64,000 nt of DNA, taken from the NCBI RefSeq assembly GCF_049243985.1, contig NC_135377.1:35975255-36039254 (forward strand). The letters are read 5' to 3'. Positions 57,854 through 64,000 of this stretch are shown here, one piece after another. This stretch comes from Paroedura picta (Eukaryota > Chordata > Lepidosauria > Squamata > Gekkonidae). Position numbers and translations under genes: made by a program. The first letter of the stretch is position 1; each line of letters opens with the position of its first letter. The notes under the pieces were generated by a model. That model saw only the letters and a list, made by a program, of their open reading frames with translations. It was not told where the DNA came from and made no database searches.

Positions 57854-58290
57854 AATATATAAGGGGGAAACCAAATCAGTTATAGATATACATAAAAGGT
57901 AAAGGTATCCCCTGTGCAAGCACCGAGTCATGTCTGACCCTTGGGGTGACGCCCTCTAGCGTTTTCATGGCAGATTCAATACGGGGTGGTTTGCCAGTGC
58001 CTTCCCCAGTCATGACCGTTTACCCCCCAGCAAGCTGGGTACTCATTTTACCGACCTTGGAAGGATGGAAGGCTGAGTCAACCTTGAGCCGGCTGCTGGG
58101 ATTGAACTCCTAGCCTTATGGGCAAAGCTTTCAGACGGCTGCCTTACCACTCTGCGCCACAAGAGGCTCTATAGATATACATAGGGATGTTATATATCAG
58201 CTCAATATAAGGGGGGATACAAAATCAGTTATAGATATACAAAGGGATGTTATATATCAAGTTATATATCAGTTCAATATATATTGGGAA
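57854..58290. repeat. AT-rich minisatellite split by a SINE
   Basis: Units of roughly 65 bp contain 'atcagttatagatatacat', 'agggatgttatatatcag' and 'ctcaatataaggggggatac'. About three units are seen, the first interrupted by the SINE at 57895. Confidence 0.75.
57895..58170 (-). mobile_element. Sauria-type SINE, minus strand, with 13-bp TSD
   Basis: Complete copy. ATAGATATACATA is found at 57882-57894 and 58171-58183 as a perfect target duplication. The reversed head reads 'ctctgcgccacaagaggctc'. Confidence 0.95.
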
Positions 58291-59588
58291 AACCATGATC
58301 AGTTATGATGACTGATAAATTGATTGTGCCATATATCCTGACTGGTTTTACCAGACTTTTATAGAGGGAGCCTGTTTTGTTCATCTTACAACCACACCAC
58401 AGCCACAGCAGCTGGCATAAACTATTCGGAGGGATCTTACATTCATATTAGCTTTCTTGGCAACATTGCTGCCCAAATTCAGTTTGCAGTGTTTTATACA
58501 GTGCACATTTGTTGCAACCGTGTGACTTCTAAACCAATTGTTTTTATTTATAGATGGACGTTTTGTTCTTTGAGTAGAACAGAAATAAATAGGAACCATA
58601 TATTTCTTGGTTACGTTTGTCTTGTTGATTTCAGTGGCTCAAGTTTGTTGAGAGTTATAATTCAAACATCCAGAGGAGTCACATAAACTTTGCATTTCTT
58701 GATGGGCGAAATGGAATGCATTTTTAACCTTTTATGGCATTTTGAAGAAATTGAAGTAAGGTTACTTGTGATGAATAAAATTTAAATAAATGTTAAGCAT
58801 TGAGAATTTTTTTCATGCAAAAACCATTCAGTTAAATTTCAAAGTAGAATAGAAATGAATTCCACTATGGTCTAGGAGTGCCAAACTAAACTAATATATG
58901 GTTAGAACATTTTCTGTAAAGCAGTGCTCTAAAGCTGAATAAATTAAAGAATTCAGACATTCATTATGCTTGTGTAAGTGGGAAGCATGAAGGGCAAAAG
59001 TGAGGCATTTAAGAATTATAATATAATTTAAACAATTTGGTCTCCCGGTTGTATTCACTCTATGCAAGAAAAATAAATAACCTTAATAGAAGAAGGGGGG
59101 AACCCAACAATGCTGAACTTGTATATTGGTGAATGATTAAGTAAAACATGTCTGAGTACAGCTCTGAATAGTGCTTGGGACATTCATCAGCTATTCAGTG
59201 GGCTCCTGGACTTGCGTTAGCATGTTCAATATTGAATAACCCTATCAAAGAACCCATTTTCTAAGACACAATAAAACAAGGGATTTACTGTGATGGTTGG
59301 ATTATAGATTCCAACTACTTATCTACTTTATTTGGATTTTGTGTAATACTTAAGTAACGTGAAAGGCCACTTTTAAAAAACAGTCTGGAGAAGTACAGCT
59401 GCCATTTGAAAATGATTGATCTGAAAGGGTGGTTAGAATGTGCTCACTGGATGGAGCCCCTCCTTCCATGTGGACCTCCTTGCTTCTTTGGAACTTCTTC
59501 AACTGCATTAGGAATTCTGGATAAGGCACCATGAAACTTTCTGTTATGCTTCTCTAAGCATCTTATTCTTCCTTTCCTCCAAGTTTCA
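58291..59588. other. Spacer, nothing recognised
   Basis: AT-rich DNA with no gene or named repeat. Confidence 0.5.
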
Positions 59589-59856
59589 ATGTTTGGTGTA
59601 GTGGTTAGGAGCGCAGACTTTTAATCTGGCAAGCTGGATTTCATTCTGCACTCCCCCACATGCAGCCAGCTGGGTGACCTTGGGCTCACCACAGCACTGT
59701 TACAGCTGTTCTGACCAAGCAGTAATATCAGGGCTCTCTCAGCTTCACCTCCCTCACAGGGTGTCTGTTGCGGGGTGAGGAAATGGAAGGCAAATGTAAG
59801 GTGTTTTGATTCTCCGGGTAGAGAAAACCGGCATAAAGGTACCACTTCATCATCAC
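59589..59856 (+). mobile_element. tRNA-derived SINE (type B), plus strand
   Basis: 'tttggtgtagtggttaggag' and 'gggtgaccttgggctcacc', ending 'gtagagaaaaccggcataaa'. Near full length. Confidence 0.9.
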
Positions 59857-61986
59857 TAATGTGCTGCTCAGAGACAACCTGCAACTTGACTTTCTGCCAT
59901 TTTACCCCATTCTCCCCCCCCCCCCCGGCCAGGACATGATATACTCATAGCAACAAGGACAGTGGGTTATAACTTTTTGGACCAGCCTGAGGGAGGAATA
60001 TCTAGTGTAACAGGGCATTTCCAATAGGAATCTCTTCCATTAGGAATGGTTGATTTGCTGATGTGGTTTTTGTATAGCATCTAGTTATTGGTATTTCAGT
60101 AATTCTCCAACTTGCATACGTTCCCTTTTGTTAATTTTACTTGTTCAATAAAGATTAAAACATTGTTTCCCTCACTGTTTGCAGATCTAGCCCCTCCTTG
60201 AAGTATTGCCCAACTCTGTGCTCATTTCAAGAATAGACAGAATTTAATCAATACAGAAATCTAGGAAAGCAGGGAGTAAGTACCAGAGTTTTACACAGGT
60301 ACTCTGAACACTTCTGGTACCAACATATTTCATTTAAGATACTTTAAGTATGTCCAATAAATGAAAAATGTAAGTGTAACAAATATGTTTTCAAACACAT
60401 ATATTATACCAGGATTATTAACAGTTCTCCCATTATTTCCTTTAGCATATTTATATTTTTAGGCCACTTTTATGATACCTTTCCATAGAAACCATGCTCA
60501 GACAAAAGATATGATAGTGTTATACAATAATAAAATCAGCCATTAGATAATAGGTCTTCCCAAGGCAAGTTGGCTGTATAGCTCTGTAGTGTCAATAGTG
60601 AAAACATCTATAATTTTCAGTAAGATTTTAGTCTCAGATTTAGTGAATACCAGCTATCCCTAAAATGTTAGCTGTTTTTCTGACAAATTGCCATTAAGAA
60701 ATATTATGATGAAACACTGCAATAAAATAACTGTCCGGGTGGGGATACCACTGAGTTCCCTCATCAGAGGGGAAAGGGACGATGTTGTCACTGCAGGCCC
60801 TGTCACCCGAGTCCTGGACACAAACAGAGGTAATTTGGCACCTGGTGTTGACTTACCTGGGCTGACTCATGTGACATCAGGGAGAAGAAAGGCAGTGAAG
60901 ATATCAATGCTGATTTCTTCAGAGCTTTAGGTGGCCTCGTATTTGCTGTGGACAGTTCCAGCTCCAGGTGTATACCATGATTCCTCTGTATGAAGCCTAC
61001 AAGAGATTAAGAGCAATATAAACAGAACCACCAGCCACATGGAACTCTGCATAGATCAGTGCATTGTGTTCACCCAGCAGTCGGCAACAGCGGACAGGAT
61101 GCAAAGAGATAAGTAAATATCTAACCAACTTAGCTAACTGACAATTGTAACTTGATCTCCCTTTCCTACAATTTTCAATATTCACATGTTTACGGGTATT
61201 TGAGGCAAAAGCAAGCATCACTGGAATTCTGGCCAGCTTTCTGTTTGATTTTCTGCATTTAAATATTCATATCCTCATTCACCAGAGGAAGAAAAGATCT
61301 ACAGTAATCTATTCTGCTCCATTCCAAGAATATGTCAGAGAGTTTTATATACTGAACAAGCAATGTGTGCAATGGAGCAGACTCTGCAGAGATGACAGCA
61401 AAAAAAAATGTTATCATTAGTTCTGTTGGGCAAACAGTATTAGCAGATAGAAAACATTTGGAGTAAGACAGGATGATGAAATCACTACTTGTACATTGCA
61501 GTCACATTGCAAGTTTTATCCAAAATTGCCAGTAATGTTGATAAAGATAGAGTAAAGTCACTTTGCCAAACATATGAAGTGGCTGGTTTTCTTTTTTAAA
61601 ATGTATATAAATAAGTAAAGGGCCTGCCAGATGTAATGGACTTCATTGGATGCTTCTCAAGCAACTTACATTTATTGATCTCAGCAATATCAGGACAAAC
61701 TAAATCATTTCCTAACAACAGAACTTGGAGATTGCATTGTACATTTGCCATTTGTATGGATGAAAAGGAAATATAACAATGTTGCTGCCATTGGCCTCGT
61801 TCTGTGCAACAAGGCAACCTGTTTGTTTGTTTTTTGAGGCTGACAAGTTCTTTTAGGATTCTGTTTAGAACAGAGAGGAATCCCACACACTAGTGATTAA
61901 AAGATATATGAACTGAATAGATTTAGTAAGCACAAACACAACATCCAAGCAATACCAAATAACCAAGCAATACCAAATAACCAAAT
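59857..61986. other. Spacer, no gene supported
   Basis: A C-run lies near 59915-59926. A GC-richer patch at about 60735-60960 holds an 80-codon plus-strand ORF without known domain or splice context. 'aagcaataccaaataacc' is duplicated in tandem at about 61947-61983. Confidence 0.45.
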
Positions 61987-62463
61987 TGTCAGGAACCAGG
62001 CAGAAGACACCCGAGTCAAGTCCTTGCAAAAGTCAGTCCCTGAGACCACAGGGTGAAATCCAAAGGGAAGCTTTATTCAAAAGACTAATACAAAGGGTTG
62101 CTGTTAAAACAGATTAATAGTGTAGCACTTTCTAAAGCTTTGGCTACTTAAAACAAAAGTAAAAGCAAAACATCACAATGGTAGAATCCAGTAATTGTTT
62201 TTGATGTGGAACACATCTTCTGGCGTGCCTCCTGGGCGTGAGATGGGAACAGATGTGACATCCATTGTCCCACCCCAGGGAGTGCACCAGAAGAGGCAGG
62301 GAGGTAGACAGTGGAATAGGCCAAGCCAGTGGCTGCACCTGTGCCATGGAGCCCTCTCCTATCCTCTAGCTGCCGCTCCATGTATCCCTCACGTGCCCTG
62401 GTGCCACAGTCGCCAGTGGGGGCCAGATTGTCATAGATTATGTGTTCCACATCATCTGTGACA
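61987..62463 (-). mobile_element. Possible solo LTR (fossil), minus strand
   Basis: About 477 bp bounded by inverted TGTCA...TGACA. On the minus strand an AATAAA lies about 80 bp before the terminal CA, as in an R-U5 layout. Flanks show no convincing target duplication, and no internal region is seen on either side. The family could be a retrovirus or Gypsy relative. It is non-coding and old by its decayed flanks. Confidence 0.4.
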
Positions 62464-62821
62464 AACTGATTCTTGGAATTTTTATAAAGCATCATTTGAC
62501 AAGCCATATCCCAGATCTCAATTCAACAGTACCTGGTTTGGGTTTTTAATGTATTGTTCCAACAATCTGAGAGCAGTGTAAAGGCTTGTTTTAGTTTTCT
62601 TTACTTAAATTGTGTTATACAATTCTTAGGTTCAAAGAACTTCAATCTGATTTATGATAGCTATAAAATCCAATATTTTTATTAAAACCATAAAACATAC
62701 AAAACAAATTTTACACATATAAAAATGGCTAATAAGCTGTTCTAAAACTTATTGCACCAACAAATAAATGTTTGGCATTGTGTGTCCCAATCTCCCACAG
62801 TTGCAATCATTTGGTATTGCA
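62464..62821. other. Spacer, nothing recognised
   Basis: AT-rich with no supported feature. Confidence 0.45.
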
Positions 62822-63040
62822 GTAGGGTTGCCAAGAACTGGTCAGGAAATTCCTGGAGCTTTAGAGGTGTCTCTGGGAAACGTAGGATTTTGGGTGGGGG
62901 GTGACTTGATGTAATGCCATAGTATCCAGCCTACAAAGTATCCATTTTCTCCATTGGAACTGATCACTGTCGACTAAAGATAAACTGCAATTCTGGGAGA
63001 TGTCCAGGCTCCTCCTAGCAGCTGATATGCTTACCCTACG
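62822..63040. repeat. 'GGTTGCCAA' repeat, near full length
   Basis: It begins TAGGGTTGCCAAGAACTGG, passes 'atgtaatgccatagtatcc' and 'tatccattttctccattgg', and ends at about 'gcttaccctacg'. It is the most complete copy in the window. Confidence 0.75.
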
Positions 63041-63945
63041 ATCAGTAAAGCTCTTTTAAAGGGGGAGGGGGAGGGCAATTACCCCAAGCCTCACTCATGG
63101 AGTGGACCAACAGTACAACATCATTCCTCATGTCTTGCCCTCTCCCATCGATTGTAAGCCTAAGTAGCACCCCAAAAAATTTTGATGATCACCAAGACAG
63201 ATATTATAAAGAAGATATATTTTTAATCTTAAAAAGATATTAAAAAGGTGATTAAAATTATACAAAGATAATACAAAGAAATATTTTATTTTATTGGTAA
63301 TCAAATACAAGGGGTCTACTACAAATACAAAGGGGTTGCATTGTTTGCTAAAATTTGTAAGGTTTTACTGAACAATGCCATTTAATATATTTTGCTATGC
63401 AGAAAATTTCAACTTTTTAACTTGTAAATGCAATATTTAAAATGTTTAGCAAAAGAAAGACTCCATATCAATACAACCCAAATGCGCAATAGTCTATTGT
63501 TCTCCCCAGTCCAAATTAACTGTTGCTTTATGGTTAGATTCACCTGTCATCTACAGAAGAGGCAACAAAAAAACCCATTTCAGTTGCTATAACAACAGTG
63601 CTACTGTCTGTTGAGATAAATGGCACTCATTATTCATTCATTATTTACGCTATACTTGTGGCTTGGTTGGGGCTTGTCAATCCAAATTTGTGCCAGTTGT
63701 TATGGCTTGGAGTTGGGTAAAACTAAACTAAGCCTAAAGCCTAAAGAAATAATTGGCTTGAGAACTAAATAGTGCTATCATACCTTTTCCCATCCAGAAG
63801 AGACCCCCATTCACTCCAATTTGACTTTAACCTTCTGTGCTCCCTTTCCACTGAGCTTCTGTGGGTCAGTGGACTGGACATTAAGAAAGACAATGCAATA
63901 CAAAACAGAGTTACAGTCTTCAAACTGCATTGCAAAATTGTTTTG
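63041..63945. other. Spacer, nothing recognised
   Basis: AT-rich with no gene supported. Confidence 0.5.
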
Positions 63946-64000
63946 ATAGGGTTGCCAACCCTGGGTTGGGAAATACCTGAGTATGGGAGAGTTTGAGGAG
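63946..64000. repeat. 'GGTTGCCAA' repeat cut by window end
   Basis: 'atagggttgccaaccctggg' then 'ttgggaaatacctgag' is the start of another copy that continues past the window. Confidence 0.65.

Noticed and set aside
57377-57862. 161-codon plus-strand ORF
   Set aside because: It sits in a GC-rich TIR element, overlaps minus-strand ORFs and has no transposase motif.
60688-60930. 80-codon ORF in a GC-richer patch, considered as an exon
   Set aside because: No flanking splice sites that build a frame, no familiar motif, and no second exon nearby.

Overview
The window is vertebrate nuclear DNA, almost certainly from a squamate reptile. The repeats suggest this: CR1 LINEs ending in ATTCTATG-type tails, L2 LINEs, Sauria-type SINEs ending in AAAGGTA repeats, 5S-rRNA-derived SINEs and several small hAT elements. 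A gecko is my best guess, but that rests only on remembered repeat flavour. No bacterial, viral or organellar genes were seen.

Two complete host genes lie tail to tail. CYP7A1 (cholesterol 7-alpha-hydroxylase, first enzyme of classical bile acid synthesis) is on the + strand at 17848-25430 with six coding exons. It has a TATA box and an LRH-1/HNF4-like site upstream and a poly(A) signal near 26001. UBXN2B (p37, a VCP/p97 cofactor) is on the - strand at 50761-41183 with nine coding exons. It starts in a CpG island (about 50480-51180) and probably has a 3' UTR reaching about 38925. Both reading frames are open across all splice junctions that I placed by hand. The convergent order matches what I recall of human chromosome 8q12. 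The two genes have no functional link; one is a liver ER enzyme and the other a general p97 adaptor.

Layout: 1-17.6 kb, repeat-rich flank upstream of CYP7A1; 17.6-26.0 kb, CYP7A1 promoter and gene; 26.0-38.9 kb, transposon-packed spacer between the convergent gene ends (L2, CR1, SINEs, Penelope-like tails, TIR elements); 38.9-51.2 kb, UBXN2B and its CpG-island promoter; 51.2-64 kb, non-coding flank with SINEs, CR1, hAT elements and one possible solo LTR.

The most interesting observations concern repeats. (1) A 5'-truncated SINE at 7226-7406 ends in a perfect inverted copy of its own target flank, a frozen record of a template switch during insertion. (2) Six TIR elements (2978, 24486, 32292, 35799, 45521, 57306) share related ends of the form G(G/A)CC..ATT..GCAC and appear to make 3-bp target duplications, so they may be one non-autonomous superfamily. 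(3) Two hAT elements keep perfect 8-bp target duplications. (4) Three 5S-derived SINEs cluster in adjacent CYP7A1 introns. All repeat family names come from memory of motifs, not from a database search.
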